Below are positions 30,005-35,938 of a stretch of DNA of 35,938 nucleotides, piece after piece. The stretch spans positions 1-35,938 of the forward strand of contig NZ_LZJI01000140.1 in NCBI RefSeq assembly GCF_001667775.1. The letters run 5' to 3'. The translations under genes were made by a program, and so were the position numbers. The notes under the pieces were generated by a model. The model saw only the letters and a list, made by a program, of their open reading frames with translations. It searched no databases and was not told the DNA's origin. Within the stretch, counting starts at the first letter, position 1; each line of letters starts with the position of its first letter. This stretch comes from Mycobacterium sp. E1747 (GTDB lineage: Bacteria > Actinomycetota > Actinomycetes > Mycobacteriales > Mycobacteriaceae).

Positions 30005-30690
30005 CGGCGCAGGTGCGGTGACGCGGCGGCGGCCTGACCCCGCAGCGCCTCGATCGCGACCTTCGGGTCCTCCGCGCCGTACACCGCCGACCCGGCGACG
30101 AAGCAGTCGACGCCGGCCTCGGCGGCCTGTTCGATGGTTTCGGCGTTGATGCCGCCGTCGATCTCGACCAGGATGGTCAGCTCGCCGGCGTCGATCAGCT
30201 TGCGCGCGGTGCGGACCTTGCTCAGCACGTCGGGGATGAAACTTTGGCCGCCGAAGCCGGGTTCGACCGACATGATGAGCAGCGTGTCGAACTGCGACAG
30301 GATCTCCAGGTACGGCTCCAGCGGGGTTCCCGGCTTGACGCTGATGCCGGCCTTGGCGCCCGCGGCGCGGATGTCGCGCGCCACGCCGACCGGGTTCTCG
30401 GTGGCCTCGGCGTGGAAGGTCACGTTGTAGGCGCCGGCCTCGGCGTAGCCGGGCGCCCACCGGTCCGGGTCTTCGATCATCAGATGGCAGTCCATCGGGA
30501 TGGTCGTGGTGGCCAGCAGGCTTTCGACCACCGGCAGGCCGATGGTCAGGTTCGGCACGAAGTGGTTGTCCATCACGTCCACGTGCAGCCAGTCGGCGCC
30601 CACGACGGCGGCCGCCTCGTCGGCGAGCCGCGCGAAATCGGCGGACAGGATGGACGGCGCGATCAGCGGCCTACCGGTGTTGCCAGACAT
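30001..30690 (-). CDS. rpe: Ribulose-phosphate 3-epimerase
   Basis: A 229-residue TIM-barrel enzyme that interconverts ribulose-5-phosphate and xylulose-5-phosphate in the pentose phosphate pathway. Metal and catalytic residues lie in [49 protein letters not shown] and [15 protein letters not shown] at 30690 gives the usual N-terminus ([15 protein letters not shown]); upstream frame is not conserved. It precedes ribD with a 4-nt overlap, which couples supply of ribulose-5-phosphate, a riboflavin precursor, to a riboflavin enzyme. Confidence 0.97.
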   Translation of the reverse strand: MSGNTGRPLIAPSILSADFARLADEAAAVVGADWLHVDVMDNHFVPNLTIGLPVVESLLATTTIPMDCHLMIEDPDRWAPGYAEAGAYNVTFHAEATENPVGVARDIRAAGAKAGISVKPGTPLEPYLEILSQFDTLLIMSVEPGFGGQSFIPDVLSKVRTARKLIDAGELTILVEIDGGINAETIEQAAEAGVDCFVAGSAVYGAEDPKVAIEALRGQAAAASPHLRR

Positions 30691-30722
30691 GTGCGCCAGA
30701 CTACTGAGCGTCGCCGGCGGCT

Positions 30723-32111
30723 TCACGCCGGCAAGCGGCGCAGCGCGGCGGCGAACATCGCGTCGGTGCCCTGCCGATGCGGCCAGAGCTGGACGTGCGG
30801 ACCATCCCCCAGCCCGGTGACGGGCTCGAACAGCGGCCGAGTGTCCAAGGCCGACACCGGATGCCGGCGCAGCGCGTCGGCGACCACGCCGACGGTCTCG
30901 GCGAGGTGGGGCGAGCAGGTCGCATAGAGAACCACACCGCCCGGCCGCGTCAACGCGATCGCGGCGCCCAGCAGCTCGCGCTGCAATTTGGTGAGCACCG
31001 GGACGTCGCCCGGCGTGCGCCGCCACCGCGCCTCGGGCCGGCGGCGCAACGCGCCCAGCCCGGTGCACGGCGCGTCGACGAGCACCCGATCGAAGATGGG
31101 CTCGAGCCCGCTTTGCCGGCCGTCGACCCGCACCACGTCGACCGGCAGGCCGCGGGTGTTCTCGACCACCAAGTCGGCGCGGCGCGGGGCCGGCTCCACC
31201 GCCGTGACCCGGGCCCCGGCTCCGGCCCCGAGCGCGGCCAGCAGTGCGGTCTTGCCGCCCGGTCCGGCGCACAGGTCCAGCCACCGCCCGGCGTCGTCCT
31301 CGACCGGCGCCAGCGTCAGCGCCCGCGCCACCAGCTGACTACCCTCGTCCTGGACCAGCGCGGCGCCGTCTCGCACCGGGGCCAGTCGCCCCGGGTCACC
31401 GCCCGGCAGATACACCGCGAAAGGCGAATACCGGCCGACCGCGCCGCCGACGGCGTCGGCCAGCTCGGCGGCGGTCAGCGCACCGGGGCGGGCCGCCAGG
31501 TGCACCTGCGGCCGTTCGTCGTCGCTGGCCAGCACCGCGTCGAGCTCGGCCGCGGCCGCCCCCAGTGCGTCGGCGAACGCCTGGGCGATCCAGCGCGGGT
31601 GCGCGTGCACGAAGGCGGCATGACCGACCGGATCACGCGCCCGGTCGGGCGCCAACTCCTCGACCCAGGACTTCTCGTCCCGGGCGGCGATGGCACGCAG
31701 CACACCGTTGACGAAACCCGCTCGCGCCGAATCGAATTCGATCCCTGCCTGTTCCACCGTGGTCGAGACCGCGGCGTAGGTGTCGACCCTGGTGCGCAGC
31801 AATTGGTAGGCGCCCAGCCGCAGCAGATCGAGCAGTACCGGGTCGATGGTGTCCGTCGAGCGGTTGGCGGCGGCGCCGATGACCGCGTCGAGCAGGCCCC
31901 GGGTGCGGCAGGTGCCGTAGGTCAGTTCGGTGGCGAACGCGGCGTCGCGGCCCACGATTCCGCGTTCGCGCAGCAGCGCGGGCAGGGCCAGGTTCGCGTA
32001 CGCGTCACGCTCGCTGACCGCCCGCAACACGTCGAACGCGGCGGCGCGCGCCGGGTCGAGCGGCCGCCGCCGCTTGCCGCGTCCGCGGTCGGTGGGCCGC
32101 GCCGGGCTCAT
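30723..32111 (-). CDS. fmu: RsmB/Fmu family RNA (cytosine-5-)-methyltransferase
   Basis: 462 residues. The N-terminal third is a NusB-like helical RNA-binding domain ([35 protein letters not shown]). The C-terminal part is a NOL1/NOP2/Sun methyltransferase with the SAM motif [14 protein letters not shown], the catalytic and release cysteines in [18 protein letters not shown] and [10 protein letters not shown]. Expected to methylate a cytosine of 16S rRNA, as RsmB does at C967 in E. coli. ATG at 32111 overlaps the fmt stop by 4 nt. The 40 extra codons upstream overlap fmt and are rejected. Confidence 0.95.
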   Translation of the reverse strand: MSPARPTDRGRGKRRRPLDPARAAAFDVLRAVSERDAYANLALPALLRERGIVGRDAAFATELTYGTCRTRGLLDAVIGAAANRSTDTIDPVLLDLLRLGAYQLLRTRVDTYAAVSTTVEQAGIEFDSARAGFVNGVLRAIAARDEKSWVEELAPDRARDPVGHAAFVHAHPRWIAQAFADALGAAAAELDAVLASDDERPQVHLAARPGALTAAELADAVGGAVGRYSPFAVYLPGGDPGRLAPVRDGAALVQDEGSQLVARALTLAPVEDDAGRWLDLCAGPGGKTALLAALGAGAGARVTAVEPAPRRADLVVENTRGLPVDVVRVDGRQSGLEPIFDRVLVDAPCTGLGALRRRPEARWRRTPGDVPVLTKLQRELLGAAIALTRPGGVVLYATCSPHLAETVGVVADALRRHPVSALDTRPLFEPVTGLGDGPHVQLWPHRQGTDAMFAAALRRLPA

Positions 32112-33040
32112 GTCGCCCGCGCCGCGGAGTCGAGGCGCGCACCCCGGGCCCAGTCGACCGCGTTCATGAGTTTCTTGCCGGGCGGCTGGAGTTGGCCCAG
32201 CCGCACGGCCTGCGAACCGGTGCCGATCCACACGTTTTTACGGTCGACCTGAATAGCGCCGGGCGCCAACGCTTCTGGGGCATCCGCGTCGACGTGCACC
32301 GGACCGAGCTTGATGCGCACGTCGCCGATCAACGTCCAGGCCCCCGGGTTGGGTGTGACCGAACGGATCCGCCGCTCGACCACCAGCGCCGGCAGATCCC
32401 AGCGCACGCGGGCTTGCTCGACGGTGATCTTGGGCGCGATGCTGACCCCGTCGGCCGGTTGCGGTCGCGGTGTCAACGTCCGATCTTCGATCCCGTCCAG
32501 GGTGGCCGACAGCAATGCCGCACCCGAAACAGCCAGTCGCTCAAGCAGTTCCCCCGCGGTGTCGGTCGACCGGATCGTCTCGGTGACGACGCCGTAGATG
32601 GGCCCGGAGTCCAGGCTGGGCTCGATCTGGAACGTCGTCGCCCCGGTGACGGTGTCCCCTGCCGCGATCGCCGCCTGCACCGGCGCCGCCCCGCGCCAGG
32701 CGGGCAGCAGCGAGAAGTGCAGGTTGATCCAGCCGTGCGGGGGCACCTCGAGCAGGCCCTCGCGCAGCAACGCGCCGTAGGCCACGACGGCGCAGCAGTC
32801 CGGCGCGAGCTCTCGCAGTTCGGCGACGAACTCCTCCGAGTTCGGGCGCGCCGGCCGCAGCAGCGGGATGCCCCGGTCGAGCGCTTCGCGGGCCACCGGC
32901 GACGGCTGCGGCCTGCCGTGCCGGCCGACGGCGGCGTCGGGCCGCGTGAGCACGGCGATCACCTCGTGCCGGGGCGAGTCGATCAGGCGACGCAGCGCGG
33001 GCAGCGCGGGTTCGGGGGTGCCGGCGAAGACGAGACGCAC
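32108..33040 (-). CDS. fmt: Methionyl-tRNA formyltransferase
   Basis: 310 residues. It formylates initiator Met-tRNA using 10-formyltetrahydrofolate. The N-terminal domain shows [18 protein letters not shown] and the catalytic region [18 protein letters not shown]; the C-terminal OB-fold domain ends with [21 protein letters not shown] choose GTG at 33040 over GTG at 33046: it gives the known mycobacterial N-terminus MRLVFAG, and a TAGACT box ends exactly 6 nt before it, fitting a leaderless mRNA. First gene of fmt-fmu-rpe-ribD; each junction except fmu-rpe (32 nt) is a 4-nt overlap. Confidence 0.95.
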   Translation of the reverse strand: MRLVFAGTPEPALPALRRLIDSPRHEVIAVLTRPDAAVGRHGRPQPSPVAREALDRGIPLLRPARPNSEEFVAELRELAPDCCAVVAYGALLREGLLEVPPHGWINLHFSLLPAWRGAAPVQAAIAAGDTVTGATTFQIEPSLDSGPIYGVVTETIRSTDTAGELLERLAVSGAALLSATLDGIEDRTLTPRPQPADGVSIAPKITVEQARVRWDLPALVVERRIRSVTPNPGAWTLIGDVRIKLGPVHVDADAPEALAPGAIQVDRKNVWIGTGSQAVRLGQLQPPGKKLMNAVDWARGARLDSAARAT

Positions 33041-33046
33041 CGGCAC

Positions 33047-33052
33047 AGTCTA
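33047..33052 (-). promoter_or_regulatory. Candidate -10 box of leaderless fmt operon
   Basis: TAGACT on the minus strand, followed by GTGCCG (6 nt) and the GTG at 33040. This makes the second of two in-frame GTGs the likely transcription and translation start. Confidence 0.6.
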
Positions 33053-33093
33053 GAAAGCGGCGCGCGGCGCCCCCCAAACACTTGCGTGCATTT

Positions 33094-33114
33094 ACTATTT
33101 CTCATGCATACTAT
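33094..33114 (+). promoter_or_regulatory. Conserved 21-bp motif upstream of methyltransferase gene (copy 1)
   Basis: ACTATTTC then TCAT then GCATACTAT. It matches 34600-34620, next to the MarR gene, at 17 of 21 positions in the same orientation. ACTATTTCT occurs a second time at 33110-33118, 16 bp after the first. It is a candidate operator of the neighbouring MarR regulator; its TACTAT could also be a -10 box. Confidence 0.55.
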
Positions 33115-33121
33115 TTCTAGC

Positions 33122-33143
33122 GGTTATCAGGTGCCTGGTAACC
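33122..33143. promoter_or_regulatory. 22-bp near-perfect palindrome upstream of methyltransferase
   Basis: GGTTATCAGG, then TG, then CCTGGTAACC: two 10-base arms with one mismatch around a 2-base centre. It lies 64 bp before the methyltransferase ATG. The size and symmetry suit a dimeric repressor or activator site. Confidence 0.55.
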
Positions 33144-33207
33144 GTGCTGCCGTGCTAGTGACAACGCGGTCGAGTGGCAGCCCTTTCCTTAACCCCTAGG
33201 AGATCTG

Positions 33208-34020
33208 ATGACCCTCGACGCGACGATCAGCGACGCCCCCATGCACCGCACGGTATGGGCGCTGGGCGACTACGCCCTGATGGCCGAGGAAGTGATGGCC
33301 CCGCTGGGACCGGTCCTGATCAGGGCCACCGGTATCGGCCCAGGCGTCCGCGTGCTCGACGTCGCCGCCGGCTCCGGCAACATCTCCCTGCCGGCCGCCG
33401 CCACGGGCGCCACGGTGGTCTCCAGCGACCTCACCCCCGAGCTTCTGCAGCGGTCGCGGGCCCGCGCCGCGGCGCGAGGCCTCACGCTCGACTACCGGGA
33501 AGCCAACGCGCACGCGCTGCCCTTCGGCGACGGCGAGTTCGACGTCGTCATGTCCGCGATCGGCGTGCAGTTCGCCCCGGATCACCAGCGGGCCGCCGAC
33601 GAACTGGTCCGGGTCTGCCGGCCGGGCGGGACAATCGGGGTGATCAGCTGGACGCCGGAGGGCTTCTTCGGCCGGATGCTCGCCACCATCCGGCCCTACC
33701 GCCCCAGCCTGTCGCAGGCCGTGCCGCCCGCCACGCTGTGGGGACGCGAGGGCTACGTCACCGGCCTGCTGGGTGACCGCGTCGGACGGATGACGGCGGT
33801 GCGCGGACTGCTACGAGTCAACCGGTTCGACTGCGCCCGTGCGGTGCACGCCTACTTCAAGAACCACTACGGCCCGACGATCGAGGCCTACACCAACATC
33901 GGTCACAACCGCGTGCTGGCCGCCGAGCTGGACGCCCAACTCGTCGAGCTCGCGGAGCAATTCCTCGCCCACGGCAGCATGGGCTGGGAGTACCTGTTGG
34001 TCACCGCCGAGAAGCGGTAG
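33208..34020 (+). CDS. SAM-dependent methyltransferase (Rv1405c/Rv1403c type)
   Basis: A 270-residue class I methyltransferase. SAM motif I is VLDVAAGSGN at 49-58, followed by VVSSDLTPELLQRSR, ALPFGDGEFDVVMSAIG and PGGTIGVISWTPEG. ATG at 33208 has AGGAG 5 nt upstream. Convergent with the marR gene, 6 bp apart. In M. tuberculosis two such genes flank the MarR regulator Rv1404, which is reported to repress Rv1405c and respond to acid; here only one copy is present. The methyl acceptor is unknown. Two unusual sites lie upstream: a 21-bp motif shared with marR and a 22-bp palindrome. Confidence 0.9.
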   Translation: MTLDATISDAPMHRTVWALGDYALMAEEVMAPLGPVLIRATGIGPGVRVLDVAAGSGNISLPAAATGATVVSSDLTPELLQRSRARAAARGLTLDYREANAHALPFGDGEFDVVMSAIGVQFAPDHQRAADELVRVCRPGGTIGVISWTPEGFFGRMLATIRPYRPSLSQAVPPATLWGREGYVTGLLGDRVGRMTAVRGLLRVNRFDCARAVHAYFKNHYGPTIEAYTNIGHNRVLAAELDAQLVELAEQFLAHGSMGWEYLLVTAEKR

Positions 34021-34026
34021 CGGGCG

Positions 34027-34515
34027 CTAGAGGTCGATCTCGGCGTCCAGGTGCACGTCCGGCTCACCGCCGGCGGCGGTGAACGCGGTCAGGGCCCGCA
34101 CCAGCCCGTGACGCTCGGCCGGCGGCATCTTCTCCACGATCGCCGCGATCTCGGCGCGCCGATAGGAGGTGACCTGACGAACGACCTCCCGCCCCCGCTT
34201 TGTCAGCGCGGCCAGCAGCTCGCGCCGGGACGTCGGGTGCGGGAGGCGGTCGATCAGCCCGGCCGCGACCAGCCGGTCGACCATCCGACCGGTGGCCGAC
34301 GGCTGCACCCCGAGCAGGCCGGCCAGGGTGGCGAGATTCACCGGGCCGCGGTTGGACAGGATCACCAGTGTCCGAAACTGCGGGATCGTGATGGACTCGT
34401 CCACCTGCCCGATGGACCGCGCCGAAATGGCGACCAGCAAGCGGGAAGCCGTCAGCAAAGCGTCGGTGATTACGTCCAGCGAATCGTCCGCCGTGGTCAC
34501 GTTCTCCGCTGCCAT
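34027..34515 (-). CDS. MarR-family transcriptional regulator (Rv1404 type)
   Basis: 162 residues with a winged helix-turn-helix at about 47-110: TIPQFRTLVILSNRGPVN, LATLAGLLGVQPSATGRM (recognition helix), VDRLVAAGLIDR and the wing HPTSRRELLAALTKRG. Flanking helices provide dimerisation. ATG at 34515 follows AAGGGG. MarR proteins bind palindromic operators as dimers and usually repress neighbouring genes and themselves. The 21-bp motif found upstream of both this gene and the convergent methyltransferase is the best candidate target. A minus-strand TACACT at about 34569-34574 could be its -10 box. Confidence 0.92.
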   Translation of the reverse strand: MAAENVTTADDSLDVITDALLTASRLLVAISARSIGQVDESITIPQFRTLVILSNRGPVNLATLAGLLGVQPSATGRMVDRLVAAGLIDRLPHPTSRRELLAALTKRGREVVRQVTSYRRAEIAAIVEKMPPAERHGLVRALTAFTAAGGEPDVHLDAEIDL

Positions 34516-34599
34516 CTCGCCCCTTCTCCGGAGTCGTCTCCGGCCTGTCGGCGGCTGAAGACCAGGAAGTGTAACAATCTTCCAATGTCGTAGTCAGGC

Positions 34600-34620
34600 A
34601 TTATTTCCGACGCATACTAT
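34600..34620 (+). promoter_or_regulatory. Conserved 21-bp motif upstream of marR (copy 2)
   Basis: ATTATTTC then CGAC then GCATACTAT, matching 33094-33114 at 17 of 21 positions. It is 85 bp upstream of the marR start and 25 bp from the priA stop, in + orientation. It may be the MarR operator, or the remnant promoter of a second methyltransferase gene lost from this position. Confidence 0.55.
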
Positions 34621-34644
34621 CGCCCCGGGCAGGATTTGGCGAGG

Positions 34645-35850
34645 TCATCCGATGTGCAGCGGGTCGATCTGGACCCGGACCGGTTCGTGCGTCTGCCGGG
34701 CGGACAGCACGCTCACGCCGCGGCGCAGCCCCGCCGCCAGCGCCAGGCCCTGCTCCCGGCGGGCGCGCACCAGCATCCTGGTCACCGGCACGCCGGGGGG
34801 CGTCCCCGCCGGGCGGCGGACGCCCGCTGGCAAATCGACCGGCCCCAGCACGTCGGCGTCCTCCGGCAGCCCGGACTCCTCGAGCAGCGCCGCCACCGCG
34901 TCGGCGGCGCCGTCCAGCGCCGCCATGTGCACGCTCGGCGGCAGGCCCACCTCCGTCCGGGCCGCCAGGTCGGCCGCGGCATGACCCACCGGATCCCAAC
35001 GGATCAGCGATTGCACTGTGGGAATTGACGATTCGGCCACCGCCAGCACCACCCCGCCGTCGCCGCGGGGACGAACGAGCGCCGCGGCGGACATCCAGCG
35101 CCACAGCGCGTCCTCCGCGGCACGCAGGTCTTGCCGGCCCAGCAGCGCCCAGGTATCGAGCAGCAGCGCCGCCCCGTAACCACCCGACGCGGCGGGTTCC
35201 GCCCCCGGGGTGGCCACCACCAACGCCGGGCCTGCGGCCACCTCCGGCACCACGCCGTCGCCCGATGAGGTCACCACCGCGGTGCCGGGGAATGCGCGCC
35301 CGAGCTCCTCGGCGGTGCGGCGCGCCCCGACGACCACGGCGCGCACCGCCTCCGACCCGCAGCGCGCGCAGCGGCGCGTCGGCTCGGTCCGCCCGCACCA
35401 CCGGCAGACCAGCGTCGCGCCGCCCTGTTGCGACGACTCGGCCAGTGCGAGGGGGCCCGTGCAGTGTCGGCACCGGGCGATGGTGCGGCAGCGCGCGCAG
35501 GCCAGCGACGGGACGTACCCGCGCCGGGGCACCTGCACCAGCACCGGCGCCCCGGCTTCGAGCGACGAGCGGGCGGCGCGCAGGGCGATCGACGGGAGGC
35601 GCGCGGTCCGCGCGGCGGGATCGCGTTCGTCGGCGTAACCCGTGTCGTCGAGGGCGACCACCCGCGGCGTGCGGGCGCGCACCACCGCCCGGCCCGCGAC
35701 GATGTCGTGGGCCCACCCGCTGCGCACCAACGCCTGCGCCTCGGCGGTGCGCGCGTAGCCCCCGATCAGCGCCGCGCACCGGGCCTGGTGGGCGCGCAGC
35801 ATCGCCACCTCGCGGGCGTGCGGATACGGCGCGCGCGGCTCGGCCAGGCT
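34645..35850 (-). CDS. priA: Primosomal protein N' (PriA-like), 5' part missing
   Basis: The C-terminal 400 or so residues of the actinobacterial PriA family, a replication-restart protein that in these bacteria lacks functional helicase motifs. Seen: AEPRAPYPHAREVAML, VRARTPRVVALDDTGYADER, the eight-cysteine zinc-binding region from CARCRTIARCRHC to RRCARCG, and the C-terminal LSARQTHEPVRVQIDPLHIG. PriA sequence is correct only up to about base 35850 (SLAEPRAP). Beyond that the frame stays open to the window edge, but its product is not PriA: the DNA there is the preceding piece of priA in inverted orientation. Confidence 0.93.
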   Translation of the reverse strand, partial: SLAEPRAPYPHAREVAMLRAHQARCAALIGGYARTAEAQALVRSGWAHDIVAGRAVVRARTPRVVALDDTGYADERDPAARTARLPSIALRAARSSLEAGAPVLVQVPRRGYVPSLACARCRTIARCRHCTGPLALAESSQQGGATLVCRWCGRTEPTRRCARCGSEAVRAVVVGARRTAEELGRAFPGTAVVTSSGDGVVPEVAAGPALVVATPGAEPAASGGYGAALLLDTWALLGRQDLRAAEDALWRWMSAAALVRPRGDGGVVLAVAESSIPTVQSLIRWDPVGHAAADLAARTEVGLPPSVHMAALDGAADAVAALLEESGLPEDADVLGPVDLPAGVRRPAGTPPGVPVTRMLVRARREQGLALAAGLRRGVSVLSARQTHEPVRVQIDPLHIG

Positions 35851-35938
35851 GGTGATCGGCACCCGCAGTGCGGTGTTCGCGCCACTGAGCGACCTGGGCC
35901 TGGTCATGGTGTGGGCCGACGCGGACGACAGCCTGGCC
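35842..35938. repeat. Fold-back inverted repeat at right end
   Basis: CAGCCTGGCC at 35929-35938 is the reverse complement of GGCCAGGCTG at 35842-35851, with a 77-base loop. The arms encode the same PriA residues (SLA) on opposite strands. The layout mirrors the fold-back at the left end of the window. Confidence 0.85.
35849..35938 (+). pseudogene. priA: Inverted fragment of priA (30 codons)
   Basis: On the + strand 35849-35938 reads LVIGTRSAVFAPLSDLGL and then VMVWADADDSLA, the standard PriA sequence that should sit just upstream of SLAEPRAPYPH. The main priA gene is on the minus strand, so this piece is flipped relative to its gene. It has no start or stop of its own. The join lies in a short shared CTG at 35849-35851. 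Confidence 0.85.

Noticed and set aside
35908..35938. Extending priA on the minus strand to the window edge, or starting it at ATG 35907
   Set aside because: Residues encoded there do not resemble PriA; the + strand of the same bases does.

Overview
The window is high-GC chromosomal DNA from a Mycobacterium, probably a slow grower. Evidence: three PPE-SVP genes, a WS/DGAT acyltransferase, LprG with P55, a DUF732 protein, a haemophore-like protein, and the gene order priA - marR/methyltransferase - fmt-fmu-rpe-ribD - P55/lprG - ribC - ribBA/ribH - uvrC-rapZ-yvcK-whiA - WS/DGAT - lipO-fadD12-acyltransferase - FAD oxidoreductase - gap. That order matches the Rv1402-Rv1436 segment of M. tuberculosis, which I recall from memory and did not search. 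The species cannot be fixed from the sequence alone.

Left part (1-9670): a partial gap; a FAD oxidoreductase overlapping a DUF3556 membrane protein; a small coiled-coil protein of unknown role; then a + strand lipid operon (acyltransferase, fadD12, lipO). Between the convergent 3' ends of lipO and the WS/DGAT gene lies a lone nuclease-like (DUF559/AbiEi-type) gene. It is flanked by copies of one short repeat, arranged in inverted orientation on its two sides.

Middle (9673-21260): the WS/DGAT gene, then an accessory run of three PPE-SVP genes with a secreted DUF732 gene, and no PE partner. An 868-bp non-coding stretch with AT-rich blocks follows. Next is the conserved uvrC-rapZ-yvcK-whiA operon, whose genes overlap by 4 nt each.

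Right part (21500-35938): a haemophore-like secreted protein; riboflavin genes in three places (ribBA-ribH-PH protein, ribC, ribD); the lprG-P55 triacylglyceride export pair; a membrane diguanylate cyclase inserted between P55 and ribD; the fmt-fmu-rpe-ribD operon; a methyltransferase/MarR module with a shared 21-bp motif; and a partial priA.

Three things stand out. (1) Both ends of the window are fold-backs. The last 78-90 bases at each end encode the next piece of gap or priA on the wrong strand, so the terminal sequence is probably an assembly or amplification chimera and the window is probably a whole contig. (2) The nuclease gene with inverted flanking repeats looks like a small mobile or self-preserving cassette. 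(3) At least seven genes have a TANNNT box 6-7 nt before the start codon, as expected for leaderless mRNAs; this fixes the starts of fmt, uvrC and others.
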